Notes: a model not told the origin generated them from the sequence alone. Positions 7,722-17,172 are shown, numbered from the stretch's first letter. The stretch is 64,000 bases of DNA from Radiobacillus kanasensis (GCF_021049245.1 NZ_CP088020.1:2300001-2364000), one strand, 5' to 3'. Made by a program: numbers and translations.

Positions 7722-10370
7722 TTATGCTTTTAATTCTTTTAACCGTGCTTGAACTCTGCTTTGTTTATCTTGGTATTCTTGTTGTTTTTGTTTTTCTTCT
7801 TCTACTACTTTTGCAGGTGCTTTTTGAACGAAACCATGATTGGAAAGTTTCTTTTCTACTCGCTCTACTTCTTTCGTCCATTTTTCTAGCTCTTTTTCTA
7901 ATCGAGCGATTTCTTTATCCACATCGATTAATCCTTCTAATGGAAGATAAAGAGCAGCGCCTGTTACAACGGCGGACATCGCTTTTTCCGGTGCGTTAAT
8001 AGAAGTAGCAATTTCAAGCGTACTTGGGTTACAAAACTTTTCTAAATAATGTCTATTTTTTTGAAGCTCTGCAACGATTTCATCACTCTCCGCTTGAATA
8101 AGTAGCTGAATCTGTTTCGACATTGGGGTATCCACTTCGGCCCTAATGTTTCGTACTGCACGGATAATACCTACTAAACGTTTCATTTCTTCCGCTGCTT
8201 GCTCGTCGTGTAAATCCTCTTTCACTTGTGGCCATTCAGAAACTGCGATAGAAGGGCCATCATGCGGTAAAGACTGCCAAATTTCTTCTGTAACGAAAGG
8301 CATAAATGGATGAAGCATTCTCATCGTTGAGTCTAATACATAAGCAAGAACGGATCTAGTCGTTTTCTTCGCTGCTTCATCCTCACCGTATAGAGGCAAC
8401 TTCGCCATTTCGATATACCAGTCACAGAAATCGTCCCAGATAAAGTTGTATAAATATCGTCCCGCTTCCCCAAATTCGTATTTATCAACGTTTTTCGTTA
8501 CTTGCTCAATCGTTTGGTTTAAGCGTGTAAGAATCCATTTATCCGCAACGGATTTCTCTCCTGATAAAGCAATATCCTCATACGTCAACCCTTCCATATT
8601 CATCAAAGCAAAACGTGAAGCATTCCAGATCTTGTTGATGAAATTCCAAGTGGATTCAACCTTTTCCCAGTTAAAACGCATATCTTGACCAGGCGTGTTT
8701 CCTGTTGCTAAGAAGTAACGGACGGAATCCGCACCGTATTTTTCAATTACTTCCATCGGGTCAATACCATTTCCTAATGATTTACTCATTTTCCGACCTT
8801 GAGGATCCCGAACGAGTCCATGGATTAACACATCATCGAATGGGCGTTTCTCGGTAAACTCTAACGATTGGAAAATCATACGTGCTACCCAGAAGAAAAT
8901 GATATCGAAACCTGTTACAAGCACACTGGTTGGGAAATATCGTTTGAAATCTTCCGCTTCTTCATTTGGCCAGTTCATGGTAGAAAACGGCCAAAGCGCA
9001 GACGAGAACCATGTATCTAATACATCTTCGTCCTGCTCCCAGTTTTCTACATCAGAAGGAGCTTCTTTTCCAACATATATTTCTCCCGTTTCCTTATGAT
9101 ACCAAGCTGGAATTCGATGTCCCCACCAAAGCTGTCTCGAGATACACCAATCACGGATATTTTCCATCCAGTGTAAATACGTTTTCTCGAATCGCTCTGG
9201 TACGAAGTTTACTTTCTCATCCGTGTTTTTTTGCAATTCAACAGCTGCATCTGCAAGTGGCTGCATTTTAACAAACCATTGTGTAGACAGATACGGCTCC
9301 ACAACGGCACCGCTTCGCTCTGAGTGACCTACAGAATGCGTATGATCTTCGATTTCGAAAAGAACATCCATGTTTTGTAATTCTTGAACAATCTGCTTAC
9401 GGCATTCAAAACGATCTAATCCTTGATATTTTCCTGCTTTCTCGTTCATCGTGCCGTCTTCATTCATGACGAGGATTCTTTCTAAATCATGTCGATTTCC
9501 AATCTCAAAGTCATTTGGATCATGTGCTGGAGTTATTTTAACCGCACCAGAACCAAATTCCATATCTACATAATCATCGGCCACAATAGGAATTTCACGA
9601 TTTACAATTGGTAACACAACTGTTTTACCTATTAAGTGCTTATAGCGCTCATCTTCTGGATGAACCGCGACCGCTGTATCCCCAAGCATCGTTTCTGGGC
9701 GAGTGGTAGCAATCTCAATGTGACCTGAACCATCTTTTAGCGGGTAACGCATGTGATAGAAGTGCCCTTGCACATCCTCATATATAACCTCAATATCCGA
9801 AAGAGCCGTCTTCGTTGCTGGATCCCAGTTAATGATATATTCACCACGATAGATAAGTCCTTTTTCATAAAGACTGACAAACACCTCTTTAACAGCATCG
9901 GATAGTCCTTCATCTAACGTAAAGCGTTCACGGGAATAATCTAAGCCTAGGCCTAGCTTTGCCCATTGCTGGCGGATGAAATCTGCATATTCTTCTTTCC
10001 AATCCCAAACACGCTCTACAAATTTTTCCCGACCTAAGTCATATTTGTTTTCGCCTTGTTCACGTAACTTTGCTTCTACTTTAGCTTGAGTTGCAATCCC
10101 AGCGTGGTCCATTCCTGGTAACCAAAGGACATCATAACCTTGCATTCTTTTGTAGCGCGTAATAATATCTTGTAAGGTTAGGTCAAGTGCATGCCCGATG
10201 TGTAGCTTCCCCGTTACGTTTGGGGGAGGAATTACCACTGAAAACGGCTGTTTGCTCTCATCCCCTGTTGCTTCAAAAAACTTTCCATCTAACCAAAACT
10301 GATAGCGATTTTGCTCCACTGAGGATGCATCATACTTTGGTGGTAATGAACCTTGTTGTTTGTCTTCCAT
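7722..10370 (-). CDS. valS: valyl-tRNA synthetase
   Basis: Class I aminoacyl-tRNA synthetase charging tRNA-Val, with editing of mischarged threonine. 882 aa, normal for Bacillaceae. HIGH motif in [13 protein letters not shown] (about 50-62), CP1 editing domain (about 180-400) including [22 protein letters not shown] in [10 protein letters not shown] (about 525), anticodon-binding domain, and the C-terminal coiled-coil arm (from about 810) rich in Glu/Lys. ATG preceded by AAGGAGGAAA. Expression is controlled by the T-box leader just upstream. Confidence 0.98.
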   Translation of the reverse strand: MEDKQQGSLPPKYDASSVEQNRYQFWLDGKFFEATGDESKQPFSVVIPPPNVTGKLHIGHALDLTLQDIITRYKRMQGYDVLWLPGMDHAGIATQAKVEAKLREQGENKYDLGREKFVERVWDWKEEYADFIRQQWAKLGLGLDYSRERFTLDEGLSDAVKEVFVSLYEKGLIYRGEYIINWDPATKTALSDIEVIYEDVQGHFYHMRYPLKDGSGHIEIATTRPETMLGDTAVAVHPEDERYKHLIGKTVVLPIVNREIPIVADDYVDMEFGSGAVKITPAHDPNDFEIGNRHDLERILVMNEDGTMNEKAGKYQGLDRFECRKQIVQELQNMDVLFEIEDHTHSVGHSERSGAVVEPYLSTQWFVKMQPLADAAVELQKNTDEKVNFVPERFEKTYLHWMENIRDWCISRQLWWGHRIPAWYHKETGEIYVGKEAPSDVENWEQDEDVLDTWFSSALWPFSTMNWPNEEAEDFKRYFPTSVLVTGFDIIFFWVARMIFQSLEFTEKRPFDDVLIHGLVRDPQGRKMSKSLGNGIDPMEVIEKYGADSVRYFLATGNTPGQDMRFNWEKVESTWNFINKIWNASRFALMNMEGLTYEDIALSGEKSVADKWILTRLNQTIEQVTKNVDKYEFGEAGRYLYNFIWDDFCDWYIEMAKLPLYGEDEAAKKTTRSVLAYVLDSTMRMLHPFMPFVTEEIWQSLPHDGPSIAVSEWPQVKEDLHDEQAAEEMKRLVGIIRAVRNIRAEVDTPMSKQIQLLIQAESDEIVAELQKNRHYLEKFCNPSTLEIATSINAPEKAMSAVVTGAALYLPLEGLIDVDKEIARLEKELEKWTKEVERVEKKLSNHGFVQKAPAKVVEEEKQKQQEYQDKQSRVQARLKELKA

Positions 10371-10420
10371 CTTGTTTTCCTCCTTCTATCATCTGTGAAC
10401 AGAAAAGGCTTTACCAAATA

Positions 10421-10680
10421 AAAAATCCTTCTCATCCCGAAAAAGGACGAAAAGGATTTAATTCCGTGGTACCACCTTTATTTGCAGACAAAAACTCTGC
10501 ACACTCATCTAGATAACGGCTTTCAACCGGCTTCTTCTACTAAAAGATTCAAAGAAGCTGCATCCGGGGTGACCTTCCAAAGTGCACATTCCTAGGAAAT
10601 CTTTCAGCTAGTGATTTCCCTCTCTACAGGCGTTTCCTTTGTACTCTTCCCATCCTTGCATTTAACTGTTCTATGTTATT
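10421..10680 (-). promoter_or_regulatory. valine T-box riboswitch leader of valS
   Basis: The leader carries the T-box bulge sequence AAGGTGGTACCACGG (10464-10478), an intrinsic terminator (AATCCTT arms, 10424-10457, then TTTTTT), Stem I with its AGAGA-type bulge, and a specifier loop reading GAAGGTCACC, in which GUC (10571-10573) is a valine codon followed by A. Uncharged tRNA-Val should pair with it and stabilise the antiterminator. Specifier assignment is by position and fit. Confidence 0.9.
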
Positions 10681-10684
10681 AGCT

Positions 10685-10714
10685 ATTTTATCCAAAAATC
10701 TGCAAAGAAGTCAA
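10685..10714 (-). promoter_or_regulatory. sigma-A promoter of valS T-box transcript
   Basis: -35 TTGACT (10709-10714) and -10 TAAAAT (10685-10690) with an 18-bp spacer on the minus strand; initiation near 10678 gives the T-box leader. Confidence 0.7.
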
Positions 10715-10727
10715 TAGAAAGAAAAAC

Positions 10728-10876
10728 GGAAGCAACCGTTTAGCGACGTACGGACTGGACTGAGCCGTAGGAGATAAAGGAAACACGGCGAACGGAGTGA
10801 ACCGATGTTGACTTATCGTACGGAGGTGAGGGAAGTCTCGCTAGTCGCTGGGCGCTGGAGTTAGACATCGTACGAA
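10728..10876. repeat. G+C-rich intergenic repeat-like element
   Basis: A non-coding stretch of about 150 bp, visibly richer in G and C than its surroundings, holding three CGTACG hexamers (10747, 10817, 10869) and an inverted pair AGCGAC / GTCGCT. It has no reading frame with a ribosome site. It resembles the multi-copy intergenic elements of Bacillaceae genomes, but only one copy is in the window, so its repeat status is an inference. Confidence 0.45.
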
Positions 10877-10982
10877 TAATTTCACCATTTCTATCTTAGG
10901 AAATCTTAGTGACACTTAGTTTTGCACAACTTGAGGCTGTCCACACATATGATACACCAAAACCAATGGAAGGAGTAGGATG

Positions 10983-11171
10983 ATGTCACGCTTCTATCGA
11001 TATAAATTACCACCATGGGCGCGAAACTGCTTAGTCGTTTGTGAAAATGTCACATTACCACTCTTAATTTTTCAAGCTGTACGAACAATTTTTTTTCCGA
11101 CTACGTTTGACGTCCTTCTGTTAGGAATACTTTTAGGAATCTATATCGCTTTCTTTTTAAAATGGATTTAA
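10983..11171 (+). CDS. small membrane protein, unknown function
   Basis: 62 aa (or 63 from the ATG three bases upstream). AAGGAG lies 7 bases before the second ATG, which favours 10983. Basic N-terminus (SRFYRYKLPPWARN) followed by two hydrophobic segments with little loop (about 20-37 and 42-60) ending KWI. The only plus-strand gene among minus-strand neighbours; its stop overlaps the 3' end of ysxE by four bases. No family recognised. Confidence 0.6.
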   Translation: MSRFYRYKLPPWARNCLVVCENVTLPLLIFQAVRTIFFPTTFDVLLLGILLGIYIAFFLKWI

Positions 11172-12187
11172 TCACTGGAGGTTGATTCCTCCATGGTTTG
11201 TTCACGTAATTCTTTCAGTTTACTTTGTAGCTTTAACCCACTTAAAATTCTACGATAATGATACTCTAGGTAGCGAATTTGAAATGGTTGTGGCCTATTG
11301 TATTCTTGTTTTAAATACCGGTTTATCACATTTAAGTAATAGCTTGGATTTAAGCTATGGATGGCCAATAGACTTTTCTCATAATCTTCAAGTGGATTAT
11401 AGGATTCATAAATGGGCATAGATTGGATGATGTAATCTACACGGTTATCATGATACTTTGCTTCATGAAATAGATAACTAGCTAAGTCCTGAACAGGTGG
11501 ACCAAAATAAGCATGTTCCCAGTTAAGAAAATAGGTCATTTCCTGCTGGAATACTTTGTGAGAAGAACGGAGGTCTCCATGGCATAGAGCGATTGGAAAT
11601 GCCTTGATATCCTCCACCTCATCCAAATATTCATCGTACCATTCATGTAAAGCACGGAAAGCGTGCAAAATATCCCGATATTGCGTACAAACTCGAAGTT
11701 CAAATGGAGCCATATACCGCCTTTGCTCAAACTTTTCCACATATGCCGTTAGTTTACGCTCCATTTGATTCAAGCGTTTCTTCTCTTTTTGGATTTGTTT
11801 CATCGCACGGCTTTTATCAAATGGATGGGAACGCTTTGTTCGATTATGGATTGTTCCTATCTCTTTCATAAAGGATTCCATTTCATGGTCCGGTTCGTCA
11901 ACTTCTCTTGCTTCACACCAAGGGGTTAGATAATAATAGTCGGTATCATACACGCAAGAAATATCTTGATCCCTTGTCAAAAAAACGGGCAAAATGGACG
12001 ATAGCTGCTCCTTGTTCGCAATACTATATACCTGTTGCCACATAGAAAGAGAAGACGCTTCTAGCTTAGAGCGTTTTAGGGCAAAGGAAAGATTATGACT
12101 TTGAACTTTGTACAACCTCGACGTAATCGGAATCATATTAGTTGAGGCAATCTGGTAGTTTTCTAGTACCTTTTGTAAATGGTCCAT
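11168..12187 (-). CDS. ysxE: spore coat protein YsxE, CotS-family kinase-like
   Basis: Protein of the inner spore coat, built on an aminoglycoside-phosphotransferase/protein-kinase-like fold like CotS and CotI. About 339 aa, close to the B. subtilis protein. Kinase-like landmarks are the lysine-bearing N-lobe (SFALKRSKLE) and the catalytic-loop region LCHGDLRSSHKVF, where HGD is kept. Start: ATG at 12187 has GGAG eight bases upstream; the in-frame GTG at 12196 does not. It follows spoVID as in B. subtilis, but a hairpin lies between them. Confidence 0.85.
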   Translation of the reverse strand: MDHLQKVLENYQIASTNMIPITSRLYKVQSHNLSFALKRSKLEASSLSMWQQVYSIANKEQLSSILPVFLTRDQDISCVYDTDYYYLTPWCEAREVDEPDHEMESFMKEIGTIHNRTKRSHPFDKSRAMKQIQKEKKRLNQMERKLTAYVEKFEQRRYMAPFELRVCTQYRDILHAFRALHEWYDEYLDEVEDIKAFPIALCHGDLRSSHKVFQQEMTYFLNWEHAYFGPPVQDLASYLFHEAKYHDNRVDYIIQSMPIYESYNPLEDYEKSLLAIHSLNPSYYLNVINRYLKQEYNRPQPFQIRYLEYHYRRILSGLKLQSKLKELREQTMEESTSSD

Positions 12188-12240
12188 TTTATTCACTCCA
12201 GTTTTTGCTTTTATTTAGATGATAAGAAGATATACATGAA

Positions 12241-12274
12241 AATCCCTTGTCACGAATAGATGTGGCAAGGGATT
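12241..12274 (-). terminator. hairpin between spoVID and ysxE
   Basis: AATCCCTTG-CAC / GTG-CAAGGGATT stem with short T-runs on both sides. It may reduce read-through from spoVID into ysxE. Confidence 0.6.
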
Positions 12275-12314
12275 TTATTACTCTGGTTGATAAAAAGGAA
12301 TGAAACACATCCAG

Positions 12315-13403
12315 TTATTTTGAGGGGATATATAGAATTTGCCCCTCTTTTATATCATCACTTAGAAGACCGTTTTTATTTGAAATAACTAGCGGAGACA
12401 CTTCATATCTTTCAGCAATGGTGTCAAGTGTATCGCTCTGTTGAACAATACACATTCTCACTCTTGTATATTGCTCTTCCGCTTCTTCGAACATATTAAG
12501 TAGATACGTAGGATCAGGGGCATCCACTTCCTCCCGTTCCTCTCGAAGAAGTTCCTCAGGTGTAACATCCAATTGCTTCGGCTTTTCTTCTACTAATGGA
12601 GCAGTTTCATCGCTTCCTTTTCCTTTAGCAGTTGCTGCAAAAAATTCTGCAAGAGACTGAGATTTCTTCTTCTTCCCTTTCTCTTTTGCAGGTACCTCCA
12701 CCTTCTCTTCTTTTTGCTCTAGTTCTTCTTCTACCTCATCAAGCACATCTATTTCATCTTCCAAGGCAGGATCTAATGGAGGTTCAGCGAAATCTTCTGC
12801 AAAATCTGGTTCTGGCTCCGGCTGTTGTTCCGAGCGGTTTTTGACATCAAACTGAAACGTTTCATCTAAGGCTACGGATTTTGCTTCATCATTGGCATCT
12901 GCGTAATTATTATCTGTTTGGAGGTCGCGATCCTCCGCTGTTGCCTCATATGAATTTGATTCTTCTAATACGCCATGGATAGCAATACGTGCCATCAGTT
13001 TAAGTTGGCTATTTTCCGGCAGCTCATAGTCAAACGATTCGATACCTACCATCACATCATCTAATTCGTGAATGCGGTAGTTCGGGATCGAAACTTCTAC
13101 TGGAAACGTATGAAAAAATTCATTCACACCATCGTCATAACTTTCCACCCGTTCCACCATTCGCTGAGATGGGTGATCTCTGAGTGTAAGGATATCGTCC
13201 GATTCCCAAACCTCTCCTTGTACTTGAAAATACTCCCCTTTAAGCTCGATCACACCTCTTATCGACACAAAATCCTCATATTCTTGGATAGATATCTCTG
13301 GATCTAAGGAAATTCCCATTATTTCTTCTACTTCCTGTCCTTTTTTAAACCACAAGGATTCATTTAAATCAAAAGTAAAAACGGATTGTCCGTCAGTCAA
13401 CAT
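12315..13403 (-). CDS. spoVID: stage VI sporulation protein D (coat morphogenesis)
   Basis: Spore-coat encasement protein acting in the mother cell with SpoIVA and SafA. 362 aa, shorter than the B. subtilis protein (575 aa). N-terminal SpoVID beta-rich domain (about 1-130, opening LTDGQSVFTFDLNESLWF), an acidic Glu/Asp/Lys-rich low-complexity middle (about 160-300), and a C-terminal LysM domain (about 315-360; VQQSDTLDTIAERYEV...NGLLSDDIKEGQILYIP) that binds murein or its precursors. The shortening falls in the variable middle. RBS GGGGAGGAG. A sigma-E-like promoter lies upstream. Confidence 0.92.
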   Translation of the reverse strand: MLTDGQSVFTFDLNESLWFKKGQEVEEIMGISLDPEISIQEYEDFVSIRGVIELKGEYFQVQGEVWESDDILTLRDHPSQRMVERVESYDDGVNEFFHTFPVEVSIPNYRIHELDDVMVGIESFDYELPENSQLKLMARIAIHGVLEESNSYEATAEDRDLQTDNNYADANDEAKSVALDETFQFDVKNRSEQQPEPEPDFAEDFAEPPLDPALEDEIDVLDEVEEELEQKEEKVEVPAKEKGKKKKSQSLAEFFAATAKGKGSDETAPLVEEKPKQLDVTPEELLREEREEVDAPDPTYLLNMFEEAEEQYTRVRMCIVQQSDTLDTIAERYEVSPLVISNKNGLLSDDIKEGQILYIPSK

Positions 13404-13453
13404 GAACTCCTCCCCTCAAAATCAAAAAGCTGTTCGAACATTTCCCTCACTCC

Positions 13454-13483
13454 AGATATATGAGGACGTTGACTCATTTATGC
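13454..13483 (-). promoter_or_regulatory. candidate sigma-E promoter of spoVID
   Basis: Minus strand: GCATAAAT, a spacer of about 16, then CATATATC, resembling the mother-cell sigma-E pattern (ATA, 16-18 bp, CATAnnnT). B. subtilis spoVID is sigma-E dependent. Confidence 0.45.
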
Positions 13484-13526
13484 ACATTTGTTAGGGGATG
13501 AATGGAAATACAATGAAGGAAAAAAA

Positions 13527-13802
13527 TTAGAACCCAATAATGACAGTAAATTGGTTAGATATTTGGATGAAGAGAATAGCAAAGATAGTAAGTTCAACTA
13601 ACATACAGGTTAGGAATACCTTCTTGGTGGGGTATTTGATTTGAAGTAGGTAAGAAACGAACCAGACAACTAATACGGTGAAAAATAGAGAGAGCTTCCA
13701 TATTTCGAAATGTACATACAACCACGAAACAAGCAAACAAATAGAACCAATTGATACAATTCCGATTCCTATGTTTGTGCTGTGAATTATTTTTTTGTTC
13801 AT
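13527..13802 (-). CDS. small three-segment membrane protein, unknown
   Basis: 91 aa. Three hydrophobic stretches (about 10-30, 36-54, 61-88) separated by short polar turns (KYPTKK), with a basic start MNKKIIHS. An AAAGGAG box lies about 10 bases before the ATG. It follows another small membrane gene with a gap of about 30 bases, so they probably share a transcript. No family recognised. Confidence 0.55.
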   Translation of the reverse strand: MNKKIIHSTNIGIGIVSIGSICLLVSWLYVHFEIWKLSLFFTVLVVWFVSYLLQIKYPTKKVFLTCMLVELTIFAILFIQISNQFTVIIGF

Positions 13803-13830
13803 TAAGGAGTCACTCCTTTCTTAGAAAAAT

Positions 13831-14049
13831 TCAAAACCTAACAATACCTTTTATGTAATGGAAAATCAATCCAGAAAGAATAAAAGCAACCACTATCATG
13901 ACAGGAGTCACTACGAGTACACCTATAAGATTTGTCTTGTAATTTATCGGAACATAAGATTCCCATATCGCACCGACACTTTCCCATAGCACTAAAAATA
14001 TTGAGGCAGTCAAAACTATGTAACTGATTTTTTCTAGAAATAATTTCAT
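13831..14049 (-). CDS. small two-segment membrane protein, unknown
   Basis: 72 aa with two hydrophobic segments (about 8-30 and 42-66) and a basic tail HYIKGIVRF. GGGAGC precedes the ATG. It lies 35 bp after the alpha/beta hydrolase gene and 28 bp before the 91-aa membrane protein gene, the middle of a run of four minus-strand genes. No family recognised. Confidence 0.5.
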   Translation of the reverse strand: MKLFLEKISYIVLTASIFLVLWESVGAIWESYVPINYKTNLIGVLVVTPVMIVVAFILSGLIFHYIKGIVRF

Positions 14050-14084
14050 GTATGATCCAGCTCCCTACAACCCATAACTAAAAT

Positions 14085-14939
14085 CTAAATCAGGAATCCC
14101 TTTAATACATCCAATATTGTTGATTCACTCCAATGCACATAATGACCACTTTTTATTGGATAATAGGTAATCGGAAGGTTCTTGTATTTCAGCATCTTTT
14201 GTATGTACTTTCTAGTATTTCTGTACTCTTTTTCATTTATATTTTCAAACGTACCGTAAACTAGACAGGTTTTCACTTTAACACTTTTGAGTAGCTTCGG
14301 AAGATTCAGGTTATAGTAACCAAACATCAGTGATAACCCTTCTTCTGTAATATTTGGAGCTTCTTTAACTGCTAACCTTACATACTCATTCTCTACAATA
14401 GAAATACGTTCACAAAACTCTTTAACTTCGACACTTAATTCATCTTTCTTTTGCTCGTCCTGTTGAGTAAAGAAAGGAGTTAATTTATTCAAAAATCGCT
14501 TTCCAAACAGATGAACACATACATTAAGAAATGGTAACACATAGGCGAAGGATCCAAATTCAGCTATGGGTACCCTTGGGAATGGCTTATGTCCTTGATC
14601 CAATAAGATTAATTTCTTTACTCTTTCAGGATAATGAACAGCGAAAGCTAACAATACTGCTCCGCCTAAAGAATGCCCGATTAAAGATACGCTATCTATC
14701 TCACATTGGTCCATATAGGTTTTAACCCAATTCGCCAAGCTTTTAGACGTTACACGACCTTCTAGACCTTTGCTTTTACCTAAACCAGGCAAATCAATCA
14801 TATGTGTTTCAAAGTTTTCTTTCATATGCACTGCGATATTAAGCCCTTCATTACCAGCAAAACCTGCAGCAGGAAGAAATAGAACGGGTTCCCCTTCACC
14901 TACTTTTTCAACATAATATTCTTGCGTTATATTTGTGAT
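14085..14939 (-). CDS. alpha/beta-hydrolase with apparent AUC start (or start-less pseudogene)
   Basis: The frame encodes a full alpha/beta-hydrolase fold only if read from about 14939: EYYVEKVGEGEPVLFLPAAG supplies the first strands and oxyanion region, then the nucleophile elbow LIGHSLGG and the catalytic His in SGHYVHW. No ATG, GTG or TTG exists in frame upstream of the GTG at 14831, which would delete the first 36 residues. A strong ribosome site GGAGGGG (14946-14952) lies 6 bases before the codon ATC at 14937-14939. So either AUC is used, or the start was lost and the gene is decaying. The catalytic acid strand reads YGTFENIN, without the usual Asp. DUF4181 and small membrane genes flank it. 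Confidence 0.5.
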   Translation of the reverse strand: MTNITQEYYVEKVGEGEPVLFLPAAGFAGNEGLNIAVHMKENFETHMIDLPGLGKSKGLEGRVTSKSLANWVKTYMDQCEIDSVSLIGHSLGGAVLLAFAVHYPERVKKLILLDQGHKPFPRVPIAEFGSFAYVLPFLNVCVHLFGKRFLNKLTPFFTQQDEQKKDELSVEVKEFCERISIVENEYVRLAVKEAPNITEEGLSLMFGYYNLNLPKLLKSVKVKTCLVYGTFENINEKEYRNTRKYIQKMLKYKNLPITYYPIKSGHYVHWSESTILDVLKGFLI

Positions 14940-14974
14940 TTTCTTCCCCTCCAGTATTCTATTCCTTATATTGC

Positions 14975-15400
14975 TTAATCTACTAAACCAAAAAATCTAG
15001 TTGTAAACATGGAAACTAGTACTACGACAATGAAAATTGTTTGGCTGATTGTAAAAAGGTAGTCTTTTCGATTAGCTGCATACTTCCACTCCATCACAGC
15101 ACGAGCAGCTTCTGATATAACAAGAAAGCTAATCATTAAAAACCACGGTTGCAGATACCAATGCTTCATAGTGCTAAGCATATTGAAGGGAATCGAAAGC
15201 AGTAAAATCACCATAAAACTGATTCTAATTGTCCAATCTATCTTTTTATGCCGATCATTCACGTGGTTATAGGAAAAGAATTTTTTCTTCTTTACATTTA
15301 AAAGCTTTCGCATCAACTTATTAAACAAATACAATAATAGAAAGAATGGACCTAGGATCAAAATAAGGTCAATCCATAAATCAGATTCACCACCATACAT
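14975..15400 (-). CDS. DUF4181-like membrane protein
   Basis: 141 aa with four hydrophobic segments (about 10-30, 57-78, 82-98, 115-136). The cytosolic loop FFSYNHVNDRHKKIDWTIRI matches the DUF4181 pattern of Bacillus membrane proteins as I recall it. RBS AGGGGGGG before the ATG. First gene of the four-gene minus-strand run that includes the hydrolase. Function is unknown. Confidence 0.65.
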   Translation of the reverse strand: MYGGESDLWIDLILILGPFFLLLYLFNKLMRKLLNVKKKKFFSYNHVNDRHKKIDWTIRISFMVILLLSIPFNMLSTMKHWYLQPWFLMISFLVISEAARAVMEWKYAANRKDYLFTISQTIFIVVVLVSMFTTRFFGLVD

Positions 15401-15628
15401 TATTAACCCCCCCTTTTAAGTTCAAATCTGTCATTTGGTATTTATTTCCTAGTAAAATATACGAGTATTGTAAGCAAAAGTTCCAAAAATTGTCCATTAT
15501 GGTTCCATTATTATCTATATCCTCCCAGGTCGTACATTATCATTAGCGCGCTATTCCTGTTTAACCCAGGCTTCTATTATTTCAAGAAAAAAAGCGCTAA
15601 TCCTCCTTGGACTACCGCGTTGTTTTCA

Positions 15629-16345
15629 TTATTCATCGTTCAATAGTTCATCCAGAAACTTTTCTCTCTGTTGCAAAAAATACTTGGTGATTTGATAATG
15701 ATCGGTCATTTCATAATCAATCTTGGAAATTTGACCATCGTCGAAGCTTAAAATGTCTGCATTTGGATAACCGAGTAAGATAGGAGAATGAGTAGCAATT
15801 ATAAATTGCGCATCTCCTTCGGACGCAAGATCATGAATGATTTTCAAAAACGTCAACTGTCTTGCCGGAGAAAGAGCGGCCTCTGGTTCATCCAAAAGAT
15901 AAATGGCTTTCCCTTTAAACCGATTTAAAAATAAAGACAAAAAAGATTCACCATGGGATTGCTCGTGTAAGGAGCGTCCACCATATGCATGAGCGGCCCC
16001 CACTGTATCAATGTGGGAAGCAAAATGGTAAAAGGACTCCGCTCGAAGAAAGAACCCATTTGTAACTTTCGGTAACCAAGACAGTCTTATATAATTGCCA
16101 AGAGACGATTCAGCAGCGTGCACGTCATAGAAATTATTTCGTCCCCCGCCTGCTGTATTAAAACCACATTTATCAGCAATGGCCTCAAGCAACGTCGATT
16201 TTCCAGAGCCGTTTTCTCCAACAAAGAAGGTCACCTTATTATTAATATCAATCTCTTCAAGGTTTTGGATAGATGGTATGTAAAACGGATATTTCTTCAT
16301 CGATGGAATATTCTCGCGTAATAACGTTATTCGTTTTAAAAACAT
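15629..16345 (-). CDS. AAA family ATPase (ABC/SMC-like, single domain)
   Basis: Stand-alone ATP-binding protein of about 238 aa with Walker A FFVGENGSGKST (about 38-49), Q/signature-like segment SHGESFLSLF (about 128), Walker B AIYLLDEPEAALS (about 147-159) and the switch His in IIATHSP (about 184). This is the OLD/RecF-like AAA_21 arrangement lacking a long coiled coil, found widely as a predicted ATPase with unknown role. The ATG at 16345 sits after AGGTG; an in-frame GTG nine bases earlier is possible. No toxin, nuclease or transporter partner is adjacent, so a defence role is not supported. Confidence 0.8.
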   Translation of the reverse strand: MFLKRITLLRENIPSMKKYPFYIPSIQNLEEIDINNKVTFFVGENGSGKSTLLEAIADKCGFNTAGGGRNNFYDVHAAESSLGNYIRLSWLPKVTNGFFLRAESFYHFASHIDTVGAAHAYGGRSLHEQSHGESFLSLFLNRFKGKAIYLLDEPEAALSPARQLTFLKIIHDLASEGDAQFIIATHSPILLGYPNADILSFDDGQISKIDYEMTDHYQITKYFLQQREKFLDELLNDE

Positions 16346-16398
16346 GTTCATCACCTACACAAAGTATAACAAATATAGACGAGGTCGTAGACAGTTTG

Positions 16399-17172
16399 TC
16401 ATAACTCAATTGTTCCATAATGAAATAAGGATGTTTTTCTCCGATGCTGTGTAAACCCTAACTCACGAAATCTTTCACTTTTCCAGTGGTCTTTCAAAAC
16501 CACTCGTTCTTTTGCTACACGTTTTGCTTCTATGATTAATTCTTGATTTATATCTGTTGTAAGTGCCTGCCCTCTAATCGAATTGATTCCACTGGAGGAC
16601 TCAATGCTCGAGGTAAACATTGGATCAAAGTACACAACGTCTACAGAATCTGTATCCACTTGTGATAAAAAGGTAAAGTGATCTGCATAAACAACTTTTA
16701 TCCTTCTCATCGCTTGATCAAATGCATCGTTTCCACTCGAAAATGAAGCAAGCCCCTCTTTTACTAAAAGATAAAGCAATTGATTTCCTTCCACACCAGT
16801 AACTGTTCCACTAGGACCGACCGCAAGACTTGCCATGATGCTATCAGATCCTAAGCCTAACGTACAATCGAGTATGGACATTCCTTCCTTTAATTTAGCT
16901 GTCGTAATCAAAGGTTCCTCTTCCCCTTTTGACAGACGTTTTGCCTGAATCATCGCTATATTGGGATGAAAGAATAGATTAGATGTAGCGTTTAAGGGAG
17001 AAATAAAAATGCGATCCTGCCCAACGACTACAATGTCATCCTGATACTGTTCTTTTAGACTCTGAATGGAAACACCGTTTCTACTTATGTATGGAATCCC
17101 AGAGGTGATAGCTAACCTTTTTGCGTAGGATACTATTGTACTTCCTGAGCGCCCGCCAGTTGTAATAATCAT
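16399..17172 (-). CDS. class I SAM-dependent methyltransferase (RsmJ-like)
   Basis: 257 aa from the ATG at 17172 (MIITTGGRSG). The in-frame extension to 17238 runs through promoter-like DNA and is hydrophobic nonsense, so it was left out. SAM motif I is ILDCTLGLGSDS (about 95-106), followed by GVEGNQLLY and the target motif VVYFDPMF, all like the RsmJ 16S rRNA methyltransferase superfamily and the B. subtilis YpiP group. The substrate is probably RNA but unproven. It lies 53 bp upstream of the AAA ATPase and may share its transcript. Confidence 0.8.
   Translation of the reverse strand: MIITTGGRSGSTIVSYAKRLAITSGIPYISRNGVSIQSLKEQYQDDIVVVGQDRIFISPLNATSNLFFHPNIAMIQAKRLSKGEEEPLITTAKLKEGMSILDCTLGLGSDSIMASLAVGPSGTVTGVEGNQLLYLLVKEGLASFSSGNDAFDQAMRRIKVVYADHFTFLSQVDTDSVDVVYFDPMFTSSIESSSGINSIRGQALTTDINQELIIEAKRVAKERVVLKDHWKSERFRELGFTQHRRKTSLFHYGTIEL

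Noticed and set aside
7691..7999. Plus-strand frame antisense to the valS 3' end
   Set aside because: Leu/Phe-rich shadow of the Glu/Lys-rich coiled coil of ValS; it begins inside the terminator.
10187..10516. Plus-strand frame across the valS start and T-box
   Set aside because: No ribosome site; explained by valS and its leader on the other strand.
15543..15600. TTAGCGC / GCGCTAA inverted repeat
   Set aside because: Only seven paired bases with a 44-base loop; too weak to call.
15629..16345. Anti-phage defence (OLD/Gabija-like) system
   Set aside because: The ATPase lacks a TOPRIM domain and has no nuclease, helicase or toxin partner beside it.
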